Part shown: in pieces, positions 50,141-60,981 of the stretch
Layout: every line of letters starts with the position of its first letter
How positions within the stretch are numbered: the first letter of the stretch is position 1
NCBI GenBank assembly: GCA_008330645.1
Contig: VLTN01000023.1
Location: forward strand, 1 to 64,000
Direction of reading: 5' to 3'
Source: Cafeteria roenbergensis
Taxonomy: Eukaryota > Sar > Bigyra > Bicosoecida > Cafeteriaceae
DNA length: 64,000 bases
Position numbers and translations under genes: made by a program
The notes under the pieces: model-generated
What the model saw: only the letters and a program-made list of their open reading frames with translations
Database searches by the model: none
Told to the model about the DNA's origin: nothing

Positions 50141-52915
50141 TCACTCAGAGAGGCGGCTGCCGTCAGAAGCGACTTCGCTGCCAGCCCGCGGCCGCAGCGA
50201 GGGGGCGAGAGCGCCAATCTGGGCCGTGCCTTGGGCCACCGACGGCCGCGCCTCGGCAGGGGGCAGTGCGGCCTCGAGCCCCACAAGGCGGGTTCGCGAA
50301 GCTTGCACGGGAAATGCAGCGGGTGCGGGTGCGGTGTCCGCAGCAGCCGCGGCGGCAGCAGATGCCCGCGGCGACGCAACGGGACTGACTGACGCCCTGT
50401 GGGAGGCCCGGGGGGTGAGGGCGCGCGACTCCGCGGCAAGCTGCCCAGCAGGCGCGAGCGCGACGGCGGGAGCGCAGGGTGCGAAGTCGGGCCGGGGCGC
50501 GTGGCCGGGCCAAGCCGTCGCCCAGCGGAGCGATGCTCCCGGCTGGGCAACAGGCTGCCTCTCTAGGGCCAGGGAGGCCGACACCACGGCGGCGCGAGTG
50601 AGCCGATCACGTGCCCAGGCGGCCGACGAGACGGATACGGGCGCCTGCAGCCCTTGTAAGCGGTCCGGAGTCCGGGCCCGGCTGGCGCTGGACGCAGCGC
50701 TGAACGCAGCGGCAGCGGCAGAGTCCGGGCGAGCTGCGGCAAAGGGCGAAGCCCGCTCTGCAGGGGCTGCATTGCCGAGCCCGAAGGATGCGTGCGTCGC
50801 CGCGTCCTCTGCCGGCGCAAAGCTAGGTCGTCCGTGGAACGGCAGCCGACGGCCTGCGCCGGGCCCCGTTGCGCCCTCCGCTGACAGCGCTGACCGAGGG
50901 CTTGCGGAGCCGCGAGAACTACTGGGCGCGGCGCGAAGGCCGGCAGAGCCAGCTGCCGCGCGGGCGAGACCCCGGGACCGGCCAGCGCCGACATCCGACA
51001 AATCAGATGCGTCGGACAGCGACGCGGCTGAGCCGGCCGCGGCGGCCCTCGACGCGGTGCCAAGGTTGGGCGGAACAGGGCTTCGGGATGCCGAGACGGC
51101 CTGCGTGGGCAGCAGCAGCCGCGGCTGCTCGCGGTCTGGGCCGGGCGCCGCGCCCGAGCGCGGATCAGCCTCGCGCTCGTAGGCGGCTTGCTGCCCGTGG
51201 CGTGCGGCGTACTCTCGTGCGGCCGAGCCGCGGCTCGCCGGGCGGCGGTGGGAGTCGCGAGGCGACTGGGCACGCGAGCCAGCGCGGTTGCTTGGCGGGA
51301 CGGAGAGGGGCGGGATGGAGCGGACGGAGTCTGCGAGCGGAAAGCGCCCGTCAGAGTTCTCCGCCTGCCAGGGCGCAGACCGGTGGGGGGAGGGACGAAT
51401 GGCTGCGGCCGCGCCAGGTCGCGCGTGGTCTCCCGCAGCAGCGCGCCCTTCCACGCCTGGCCGGGCAATGGGCCGGTGGGCGAGACGAGGGGGCTGCGGC
51501 GGGTGACGCAGCGTGGGTGCCGCCATGATGAGAAGCATGGCATCGGGAGCCAGCGCGGCGCGAGGAGCCCGGTCTCCCGGAGAGGGGTTGGTTGAGCCGT
51601 CTCCGAACCCGCCCTCGGCCACGAGGTCGCCGGCAGGCGAGGCGAGGGCCGTCCCTGCCGAGCCGGCGAGGCTCGGCACCGCAGCGGAGAGCGCGGGGCG
51701 GGGCCGGTCGGGCGGGCCGGTCGTGCCGCGCGTCGACAGCGCGGCCACGGGCGACCGGTCTCCGATGGCGCCCCGTGAACCCGAGCCCAGCAGAGGCGAC
51801 GCCGCCCCGCCGCCAAAGCTGGCAGCGCTCTCCTCGCCCCACCTGGCTCGCGTCGATGCGATTCCTTCCACCACAGGGCTCTGCTGGGGCAGGGCCTCGG
51901 CGTTGGGGCGGGGAAGATCGTGCGGCGCGGCTGCGGGCCCTGCCTGGAGCTTGCAGTCGGCGAGGTTCGCGGCGAACGCGACGACGAGCTGAGGCGGAAC
52001 GCTCGCGCTCCCCGCCTGGCGAGCCGCAGGAGAGAGGCGCGCCAGGCGGTCGGGCGTCGCGTTCCCCTGCGACGCAGTGGCTGCGCGGCGGCTGCTGGCA
52101 ACGCCGCCACTGCTCTCGGACGACGGGCTGTCCCGGCCCGAGGCCCCGGCCAAGCTCGCGTCCATCAGGGGATCCGACGGCGCCCGGCTGCCGCGACAGG
52201 CCCTGTTTGGCGGAGCCGTCGGCTGCCCATCTTCCACCACGTCCGGCGCCTGCCGCCGCCTGCAGAGGCTCGCATCCCCGTGGCTGCCTCGACGCACCGA
52301 CGAGGAGGGGCTCGCTGCCTCCCAACTCTCGACGCTCGTAGCGCTGCTGACGCCACCACGGCCAAGGGAGTTGGGGCGCTCGCGGCGGGCCATGTCCACG
52401 CGAACGCTCCCGTCTTCGATCCGCGCACCAGGCAAGCTGTTGGAGCTGGCGGAAGCGGGCCTTGGGGGCGGGGGCGGGGGATGCGCGCGGCCCGTGCTTG
52501 CTGCCTTTGCCGTGGCCAGCGCCTGGCCCGATAGGCGCGCGCTGCTGCTGCTCGAGGCGGCGAATACGGGACGGCCGAGCACTGCGACGGGGCTGCGGCA
52601 TGCGTCCTGGCGACGGGTGTGCCTCGCTTCCAGGTGGGGGGCTTCCCTGGCGCACATCGGTGGGGGCGCCATGACCGCCGCTGAGGGGGCGGGGAGAGGA
52701 AGTGGGGCCGCGACGGCGGCAGGGCCCGCCGCGACACCGCCAGCGGAGCTCGGGCGAGGCGCAGCAGCTGTGATTATGGTGGCTGCGTTGCGGGCCGGTG
52801 GGCCCGACCCGAGGGTTCGGGGAGCAGAGGAGGTGGCCGGGCGGGCTGCCATCGACGTCTCGGCGGACGAGGGCAGCTGGCCTGCTGCGGGCGAAGCTGC
52901 CCTGGGCTGGCCCAA
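50141..52915 (-). CDS. Large disordered Ser/Pro/Ala-rich protein
   Basis: A 924-codon frame with many SP/TP motifs (ATPDRLARLSP, RTPDRLQGL, RASVSPVASPRAS) and no recognisable fold. The opposite strand also has long open frames, normal for GC-rich DNA, but this frame has protein-like Ser/Pro patterning and acidic SDASDLSD. It lies 131 bp downstream of the CECR2-like gene on the same strand. Start uncertain and further exons possible. Confidence 0.42.
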   Translation of the reverse strand: MGQPRAASPAAGQLPSSAETSMAARPATSSAPRTLGSGPPARNAATIITAAAPRPSSAGGVAAGPAAVAAPLPLPAPSAAVMAPPPMCAREAPHLEARHTRRQDACRSPVAVLGRPVFAASSSSSARLSGQALATAKAASTGRAHPPPPPPRPASASSNSLPGARIEDGSVRVDMARRERPNSLGRGGVSSATSVESWEAASPSSSVRRGSHGDASLCRRRQAPDVVEDGQPTAPPNRACRGSRAPSDPLMDASLAGASGRDSPSSESSGGVASSRRAATASQGNATPDRLARLSPAARQAGSASVPPQLVVAFAANLADCKLQAGPAAAPHDLPRPNAEALPQQSPVVEGIASTRARWGEESAASFGGGAASPLLGSGSRGAIGDRSPVAALSTRGTTGPPDRPRPALSAAVPSLAGSAGTALASPAGDLVAEGGFGDGSTNPSPGDRAPRAALAPDAMLLIMAAPTLRHPPQPPRLAHRPIARPGVEGRAAAGDHARPGAAAAIRPSPHRSAPWQAENSDGRFPLADSVRSIPPLSVPPSNRAGSRAQSPRDSHRRPASRGSAAREYAARHGQQAAYEREADPRSGAAPGPDREQPRLLLPTQAVSASRSPVPPNLGTASRAAAAGSAASLSDASDLSDVGAGRSRGLARAAAGSAGLRAAPSSSRGSASPRSALSAEGATGPGAGRRLPFHGRPSFAPAEDAATHASFGLGNAAPAERASPFAAARPDSAAAAAFSAASSASRARTPDRLQGLQAPVSVSSAAWARDRLTRAAVVSASLALERQPVAQPGASLRWATAWPGHAPRPDFAPCAPAVALAPAGQLAAESRALTPRASHRASVSPVASPRASAAAAAAADTAPAPAAFPVQASRTRLVGLEAALPPAEARPSVAQGTAQIGALAPSLRPRAGSEVASDGSRLSE

Positions 52916-53046
52916 CTGTGACTGGGGCGGGCTGGTCTGCCCGGACCCAGCTCCCCCTGGCCCCGCGGTTGCCCCCGCGCTATGCTGAGCGCGGGTCGGC
53001 GGGGAGAGTGCCCTGAAGGGTAAAGCGGCGCTGCGGGCACTCGAGC

Positions 53047-56000
53047 TCAGCGCCGCTCGTCCTGCGCGCTCGACAGGAAAGCGGTGGGGGAATCTGCGGG
53101 AAGCCCTTGAACCCGGAGCACGGAGTTTGATCCTGGGGGCGCAGCGGTGCGGGCGGGGCTGGCCTGGGATGCGGAGGACGCGGCTTCAACGACGGCTGCA
53201 ACTCCTGCAACCGAGCCCGCCCACGGCAGCCCGCGAGCCATATCGGCAGCGGGCTCTGGCGAGCCAGCCGCAAGCACCCGCGAAACGCTGGGCTCAGCTG
53301 CGCTGGCCTGGCCGGCGCGCGGGGGCTCCGCAGCAGCAGGGACGGCGGCGGCGGCCGCTTGCGTTGGCAAAGACTGCAGGCCGGTGGCCGGGCGAGCCTG
53401 GGGGCGGGCAGGCGACCCATGGGGCACGAGCATCGGCTGCGGAGCCGAGGCCGGCGTCGGAGCGAGGGAGGACGCTGCACCCCCCATGGCGCCGTCCGCG
53501 GGTGCAGGAGACTCGGCAGGGCGCTTCGAAGTGAGGCGGAGCCGCATCGGCGCCGCAGGGCCCGGCGGGGGGTTGCAATCCGCTGCCGTGAGTCTGCGTG
53601 CCGGTGGCAGGCCGCGCAGTCGCAGCTGTGCCACCAGCAGCGCGGCTTTGCGCAGTGCCCGCATCTCGTCCTGGGAGTGCGGCGCTCCAGGCATTGTTGC
53701 CGAGTCCTGGGCAGCTGCGATGAGCACTGCGTCGGCGTCAGACTCTGACATTCCAAGCTCGCGCGCAGCCCGCGAGCGGCAGTCGGCTGTGAGCGCCTGG
53801 GCCACGCCGGGGTCGGCCATGTCCAAGTCCGGGCTGTCCTCCAGCGCCTCCCTAACGGTGTCCTCTACAGCGCGCGCCTCTTCGGCGCCAAGTCGGGCCG
53901 CCACAGCTGCAACAAGGCATGCTCGCGCTTCCTCGTCAGCGCGGCGCGACTCCCAGTACGCCGCCCAGACGGCCTCAGGCGACAGCACCGCCGTGCCGCC
54001 GTTGCGGCCACCGCCCACGCCTGCAAGAGCACCGCTTCCACGCGCCCCCTCGTCACTTGCAGCTGCAGCCGCGCCGGGCGTGAGCGACGCGGTGGACTCA
54101 GGGAAGCGGGCGACGCTCCTCCTGAGGAGGGCCTGCTCCAGCGCCGCCTCTCTTGCCTCGAGCAAGCTTGCGGCCGCACTGGAGGCGATGCCATAGTCTC
54201 GAAGTGCCTTGCGCGCTGCGCGTTCCGCGGCACGTGCCGATGTTTGACCCCTGTCACGCCCACGCCCACCAGCCTGCTCGCTGGCAGCAGCGCTTGCATC
54301 CCCATTGAGGTCAGCTGTGGCTGCCTTTCTGGCTGCCGCCTCGGCCGCGCGGGCCTCGTCGCGAATGCGCTTGGCCTCCGCCCTGCGCTCCGCCTCCTCG
54401 CGGACCTCCTGCGCACGCACGCCCCACAGTGCTGCCCGGGCAGCTGCTTCCCCGTCCACGATCCGGGCACGGCGCTCCTCTTCCTTGCTTCGCTTTTCAG
54501 CGGCCTTGCGAAGCGCGGCGTCAAGCGGGTCTTCGTCGTCGCGAGCAGCGCCTCGAATCGGACCGCTGGCAGCCCGGACAGAGGCCGCAATTCCGGCGGT
54601 GGCTGCCGTGGCTGCTGCCCGACGCTCACGCGACCGGGTCGCTACTCGGCGCGATGGCAGCGCGAGCTGCTGCTTCGCCTGGCGGCGCTGGACTTCCTTC
54701 GTCTCCTCCTCGATGGCTGCCTCGACGGATTCCCGCATGCGGCGCATGGCCTTGAGGCGAGACCGCAGCGCACGGGCAGCCGCGCGGTCGGCGGCTGGCA
54801 AGTCTGCAGTCGCCAGCGACCCAGCGAGCGCATCTGCCTCGCCGTCGTTCGCGGCTGCCAGGCAGAAGCCTTCCGGGGCCTCAAGCCCGCTGCTCCCGGG
54901 GCTGCGCGACTGCGAGTAGATGCGCACGTCCAGCGGAAACTGCGGGAGCAGAATCAGCTCCAATCCTGACGAAGTTGGGCCGATGGGGTCCACCCGTAGG
55001 TCGCTTGCTGAGGCCTCGGCCCGCAGCGCGTCGCCCAGCTCGTCGCCAGGCCTGAGCCGCCACTGCAGCAGGCAGCGCAGAAGCCGTGCCCGCGTTTGCG
55101 GCGGGACGTCGCTGAACAGAGCCGAACGCTCCAGGGGGCTCTTGCGGCCAAACCCCGCGAGTAGGGCAGACCAGTACTTCTCCTCGGCCACCTCCTCGTC
55201 CGTTGCCTCGGGAATTGCAGCCGCTTCCTCCAAGGCCTGGTCGTCGTCCTCATCAACTTCATCTTCGGCATCGTCGTCTGCATCTTGACTGTCGCTGTCG
55301 CCTTCGGTGCCACGGGGCGCGTCGCTGGCTTCGCCGCCGCTGGCGGCAGCTGACCCAGAGTCGCTGGATTGGAGCGGCTGCGCACGAGATTCCAGTGAAG
55401 CCTCTGGAGTCCAGTCGTCCGCAGCCACGGCAAGAGGCACTCCCTCACGCTGAGCGACGCGCAGCCGCAGGTCGCCCCACCGCTCGAACCAGTCACACAC
55501 CAGAGTCGCCAGGTGGCGGGACCACCACGCCAGGTCGGCCCCGTCCTCGAGCGCAAGCGAGCCGCACTGAGAGAGCCGCGGGAAGAGCATCCTCAGCATG
55601 AGCTGGTCCAAAAGTGGGGAGGAGCCCGGGCTCTCCAGCCCCGCCTGCGGAAACAACGGCACACGCAAGCGAGAAACCAGCTTGGGCAACAAGTTCCCGT
55701 GCCGGGGAACGCAGCGCGCCGCGCCGTGCGAGTCCAAACCGGCAAAGCACCAGACCACCACAAACACAACGCAAGACAGCGATGCCCACCTCCAACTCCG
55801 CGATCGTGAAGATGCGCAGGTTGATGTAGTCCGTCATGGCGTGCAGCAGGAGCGCGCTTGCGGGGACCTCCCAGCAGCATTGCAGCGCGGACTTGGCGTC
55901 TGCAACGAACGGCCAAGGAGAGGCGGGAGGAGGGGAAGCGAGCGGGGAAGGCGGGAGACAGGGTGGGGGAGCGGGGGGCGGCGGGAAGCCGTCAACTGCT

Positions 56001-56439
56001 TCGGCGCGCCGCCGAGGTGAGCGAGGATCAAAAGCGGTGCCGTCGCCAGGCTGCAGGAGCTGCCGCCCCAAGCCAGGCGCCCCCCGGACAGGGGCGGCAC
56101 GAGAGCGCAGCCGCAACTGGCATCGTGCTCACCCGCGAAGGTGCGGGCGTCGCCGTCCGGGACGACCACGGTGTCGTGTTCAAACATGGGGCGAAAGCGG
56201 CGCGTGGCCCCGCCGGCCGCTGCTCCAACGGGAGCCGCCGCGACTGGGCTCCCCTCAGAACCAGGAGATGCTTCGCGCGAGCTGGCGCGAAGCTCGCCGC
56301 TCCTGCCGCCTGCGCCCTGCGCATCCTGGCCGCCGCGGGGGCCGGACCGAGCGGCGGAGCGCCGGGCGCTGGGCTCGCCGTCCTGCTCCTCGCCGCCTGC
56401 GCCCGGGCGAGCCCGCTTGCGCCTTTGCCGAAGCGCCAT
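53047..56439 (-). CDS. CECR2-like chromatin-remodelling protein, three exons
   Basis: Exons 56133-56439, 55790-55899 and 53047-55644 (introns GTGAGC...TTGCAG and GTGGGC...CCGCAG, phases consistent) give 1,004 aa. The N-terminus WEVPASALLLHAMTDYINL ... FTIAELE, then LERSALFSDVPPQTRARLLRC and LRVDPIGPTSSGLELI, follows the order of CECR2/RSF1-type DDT-WHIM regions. A long charged coiled coil (EERRARI...KRIRDEARAAE) and a disordered tail follow. No bromodomain is seen. Such proteins pair with ISWI ATPases. The match is by pattern. Confidence 0.5.
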
Positions 56440-56604
56440 CCCGCGAGCGCCGCCGCCAGCCGGCGCGATGTCAGGAATCTGGCCGGGTGCTTGCTTGCAC
56501 CCGCCCTTCCCCGCGAGCCGGGCGCGTGGGGCGGGCAGTTACCGCCCTCTCGCGATCGTCGACTGAATATTTGCGGCGCGAGAGCCGGCAGAGACTCGAG
56601 GCCA

Positions 56605-58955
56605 ATGCAGCCGCATCGAGCCAACCCCGAACGCGAGAGCCCCCCACGAGACTGGGTGCTGTCCGGGCCGAGTGAAATCACCGCGGACATGCGCGCCGAG
56701 CGGGCGCGCCAGGCCCCCGACGAAGCCGTCGGGAGCTCCGACCCCGCCGGAGCGGTGGCAGCGCCGCGGCCGCAGAGCTCCCGGAAAATCGTCGGTGGCT
56801 GGATGGTCATTTCTCGGTCAGCTGCACTTGGCCGCCGGGGGGCAGGGAGGCCGACGATGGCCGCACCATCGGCGTGGGAGCGGAATATGCGCGTGCTTGA
56901 GGACCTCCGTGTGGGGAAACGCGTGCTGGCGGCGTGGCGCGACGGCTCGGAGCGTGAGCAAATGGCGGCGGAGCATGCCCCGCAGAACAGCACGCCCGCC
57001 ACCCCAAAGCCGCGCGGTCGGCCCGGTTGGCCCGCGACGCATGCGCACGGCGTAGCGTGTTGCCTGTCATCGGCGCCCCGTGCCTCGTGCCTGGCTCCGG
57101 AGTCCCGTCGCAGACGAGGCCGTGGTGCTCGACCAGCGTCCCAAGGACCCGGCACTGCGGCGGCGTGGTCTGCCCTTCGTCGACCCAAGCAAGCTCCCTC
57201 TTGCCCGCCGCGAGTACTACTTGCACTACGAGGGGCGTGAGACCGCGCGGGGCCTGGCTTCTGCGCTTGCCTTGGGCCGCGGCGCTCGCGCAAGGGGCGG
57301 AGGCTGCAAGCAATGTTCTCGAGCGCATGCGACAGCCCAAACTGCCCGATGGCCTGGCGACTCCTGCGCGGGAAGGGGCAGCATCAGCGCCCACCCCCTC
57401 GCCCTCGCCGGGCAAGCGCTCTCGGTTCCTTTTGCTTGGCGCGTCGGCGCCCCGGGGGTCTGCTGATTTTTGCCTTCCGACCCGGCGGGGCATCGAAGCA
57501 GGGCCCGGGTTTGGGAGGGGTCGTCGAGATGATGTTTCCCGTTCGTGACCTGCGGCGCCAGGCCAACCTGCCGGCGCTCCCCGCCCCTCGCCTCGCCCGC
57601 TCCTGCGCTCCCGTTGCAGACGACAAGCGCCTCGACGAGTGGGCGGCCTATGAGTGCCTCGTGGCGGTGGCCCGGGCGGACGAGGACGACACCACATCCT
57701 GCTCCGCCGGAACCGGGGACACTCTGGTTTCGGCAGCAACGGCTGCAGCCGGCCGGCCGCTGCGCGCCCGCAAGCGCAGGGCCTCTTCGCTTGCCGCAGA
57801 CAGTACGTTGCAGGCCATGGAGTCCGAGCATGCTGAAGCGACGAAGGTGAGAGGACCTGAAATCGACTCGGAGCCGCTGCACGCGCCGGGTTCGGTTCGG
57901 TGCAAGTCCGCCCCCGATCGCCGCGCCAGCAGTGGATCTCGACAAGGCCGGGCGGGATTCCTTTCCGTTCACCGCGCTCGCAGATCAAGAACATTCAGAC
58001 GGTTCAATTCGGACGTTGGGAAGTCGACTGTTGGTACTACAGCCCGTACCCCGACGAGTACTGCGTGGACCACCTCTTCCTGTGCGAGCACACTCTGCGT
58101 TACTTTCGGCGCCTGTCGACACTCCGGAAGCACGAAGCTGCTTGCGAGCTGCGCTCTCCCCCTGGCACGGAGATCTACCGCGACATGGAGCGCTCGCTCT
58201 GCGTGTTCGAAGTCGATGGTCGGGAGCACAAGGAGTACTGCCAAAACTTGTGCCTGCTGGCCAAGCTCTTCCTCGATCACAAGACTTTGTACTTCGACGT
58301 GGACCCGTTCTACTTCTACGTTCTATGCGAGACGGACGAAGAGGGCGCACACATCGTGGGGTACTTCTCCAAGGAGAAGCACTCGCCCGAGGGCTTCAAC
58401 CTCTCGTGCATCCTGACGCTGCCCCCGTACCAGCGCAAGGGCTATGGGAAGTTCCTCATCAGCTTGTCCTACGAGCTGTCCAAGCGCGAGGGCAAGACCG
58501 GCTCCCCGGAGAGGCCGCTCTCCGACCTTGGCAGGCTCTCTTACAGGTCGTACTGGGGGTTTGTCATCCTTAGCGCCCTGGCCTCCGAGGAAGACGGGGG
58601 CCTCACGATTCGCGAGCTGTCCGATTCCACCCGCATCAGGGTGGAGGACATCGTTAGCACCCTGCAGGACCTTGGCCTCGTGAAGCTCTGGAAGGGCCAG
58701 CACGTGGTGTCGATCAGCGAGGGGGCCATCGACCGCTACGTCAAGGGCAGCGGGGCAGCGGCTTTGCTTTGCAAGCCGTCTCTGCTGGCTTGGCCGCAGG
58801 CCAGCGGGTCCAAGACTCCCGCCAAGGCAGCACTGCCCTCGCAAGCGGCGCGCCGCTCGGCCTCAAAGCCGCGCACCGGCTCGGCAAACTCGTCGGACTC
58901 AGCCGCAGCGGCCGCCGATTCCGCAGCTGCCAGCACTCGTCATCGAGACGCTTAG
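56605..58955 (+). CDS. MYST-family histone acetyltransferase, Tip60/Esa1-like, four exons
   Basis: Exons 56605-56953, 57114-57236, 57620-57846 and 57984-58955 (three GTGAG...GCAG introns, all phases consistent) give 556 aa. A chromo/Tudor-knot domain (VGKRVLAAWRDGSE|HEAVVLD ... YYLHYEG|HDKRLDEWAAYECL) precedes the MYST core: QFGRWEVDCWYYSPYPDEY, CILTLPPYQRKGYGKFLI with the catalytic Cys and acetyl-CoA loop, and SPERPLSDLG with the catalytic Glu. The zinc finger is degenerate: CEHTLRYF where most members have CExCL, as in yeast Esa1. It probably acetylates histone H4 in a NuA4-like complex. The start is the first in-frame ATG supported and could be further downstream. Confidence 0.88.
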
Positions 58956-59465
58956 GCACGGTTGTGCTTTTTGCGCCGCAGCAGATGTGCAGGCGCTCTT
59001 GGGGCGCCTTGCCTCCCGTCCAACGCGGAAGGAGATTGTCGTTGGCACCCATCGTTTCCTTGTGTATTCTGTGCGTCCTCTCGCCCCCCTTTGTTGCGTG
59101 GCACCTCGAGAGCAGCAGCCATGGCCGCATCTGGCGATGTGGCGAGCTTGGCTTGGCTTGGCAGGCCGTTTCGTTCCTGGCTGCGCTCACCCTCCGGCTT
59201 TGTCGGCGATGCCCCTGCCGCGGGGGGCATTTGACTTTCCTTTTGAGTCGACGCCGGGGGGGCTGCAAGTGCTCTGGTGCTTGCGTTGTTGCCAATGCGC
59301 GGCATTGTGTGTGAGTGTGTAAGTGTGAGTGTTGACATGCGTGTGCGAAACGCAACGCGCAACCCCGCTTCACTGATCGTGGACGCCTGGCTGCGTGCTG
59401 ACACCCACCCCCACTCGCCGGCCCTGGCCACCCACAGCGAGGGGCGCATGCCTTGAGCCCCAGCG
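58956..59465. other. Convergent intergenic region
   Basis: About 510 bp between the MYST (+) and TAF5-like (-) genes. It holds a GT-rich simple tract (about 59305-59345) and otherwise nothing recognisable. Confidence 0.5.
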
Positions 59466-60944
59466 CTACGCCTGCTGCACAAACACGCCGGCAGAGAGCA
59501 AAACCCCGTCGCGCGAGAAGGCAAGAGCGCCGAACCGGGTGCTCTTGCCGAACACGGGCGGGCCGATTCGCAGCCCGCTCGGCTCTGACGCGACAGTGTC
59601 GCCGGTGCCCTGCTTGCTGGCAATCGCAGCAGCAGCTTGCTCGAGCAGCGCCGCCTCCTCCGCCTCAGGTTCCGCGGTGACTACATGGGGCGGGATGCCG
59701 TGCTGCTTTTGGTCAGCGGCTGCAGAGGAGCTGCCGCCGCGTCCGCGCGTGGGAGCCGGCACCGCCCGTGGCACTCGATGCGAGTGCAGGCTGCGAAGCC
59801 TGGCGCTCGCTTCGGTCCACTTGCTGATGTCCCACATGGAGATGCGGCTGTCCGAGCCGGCGACTGCTAGGACGCGCGAGCTCGGGGACACCGCGAGGGC
59901 GGTGATGCGAGCTCCGCAGGAGGCGCCACCACGGCCAGACGATCCTGCGGCCCACACGGGGCCTTCCGACTTGCCAGCGGCCAGGTCCCAGCAGCGGACG
60001 CAACCTTCCACATCGGCCGTGAACGCCAGGCGCCCGCAGGGCGACCAGCACGCCGCGGTGATTGCGGCGCGGTGGCCGACCAGGAGGCGGCCAGTCCGAC
60101 CCTCCTCCACGTTCTCGACCCTCACAGATCCGTCGCTGGCACCCACCATGAGCAAGTGGGCCCCCGGGTGCCACGCTAGCGCCTCCGCAGACCGCGCGAA
60201 GGTGTGAAACATCCTGACGGCGCTGCGAGGCCTGGCCGTGTGCCACACCCTGGCAGCCCCGTCCGCGTGCACAGACGCGAAGAAGGAGGGCAGCCCCGGG
60301 CTCCACTCCAGGCCCCAGACCGGGCCCGCGGCTGCGCGGTAGACGGCAACGCACTGAGCCGCCGGGATGGACCAAAGGCGGATCGAGCCGTCCGTGCTTC
60401 CAGTCAGCAGCCAGTCTTCCCCCGGGCTCAGTGCTAGGGCAGTCACGGGGCCGGAGTGCGCCAGCAGCGAGGCGGGCCGACGGCGCCCGGGCCGCAGCAT
60501 GGCTTCGGCAATGCCTGACGCGCCGGTGCGAGTGCTGAACACTGCCGTGTGAGCAAGCGACGGAAGGGAGTCGTCCTCGCCGCCTCCGCCCACGCCACCA
60601 CGCTGCCTCTTGGGCGCCCGCGAGGCCGACGACGACCCACCGCCGCTGGCCTGGGTGCTTGCAAGCGCGTCGGCGTCGAGCTTGCTGACCTCCAGGATGG
60701 CCCGGGCGCCGGCGATGTCGTCATCGTCGTCCTCTTCGAAGTCGTCTCCGCCGTCGGCATCGAGGCCCGGAAGCACATCGAGGTCCAGGTCCTCGTCCGC
60801 TGCGCCGTCAAGCTCAGCGTCGCCGTCGCTGCCGCCCTGCCCCCTCCTGCCGTCCTCCGGCGCCCCGCCGGAGCGCGACCCGTGGGCGCCGCTGGCTGCC
60901 GCGTCCTGGCCGAGCGGGCCACCCTCGTCGTCCTCGCCAACAAT

Positions 60945-60981
<37 letters not shown>

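Noticed and set aside
50028-51182. Plus-strand frame opposite the disordered protein gene
   Set aside because: Composition looks random and the opposite strand has a longer Ser/Pro-patterned frame; not fully excluded.
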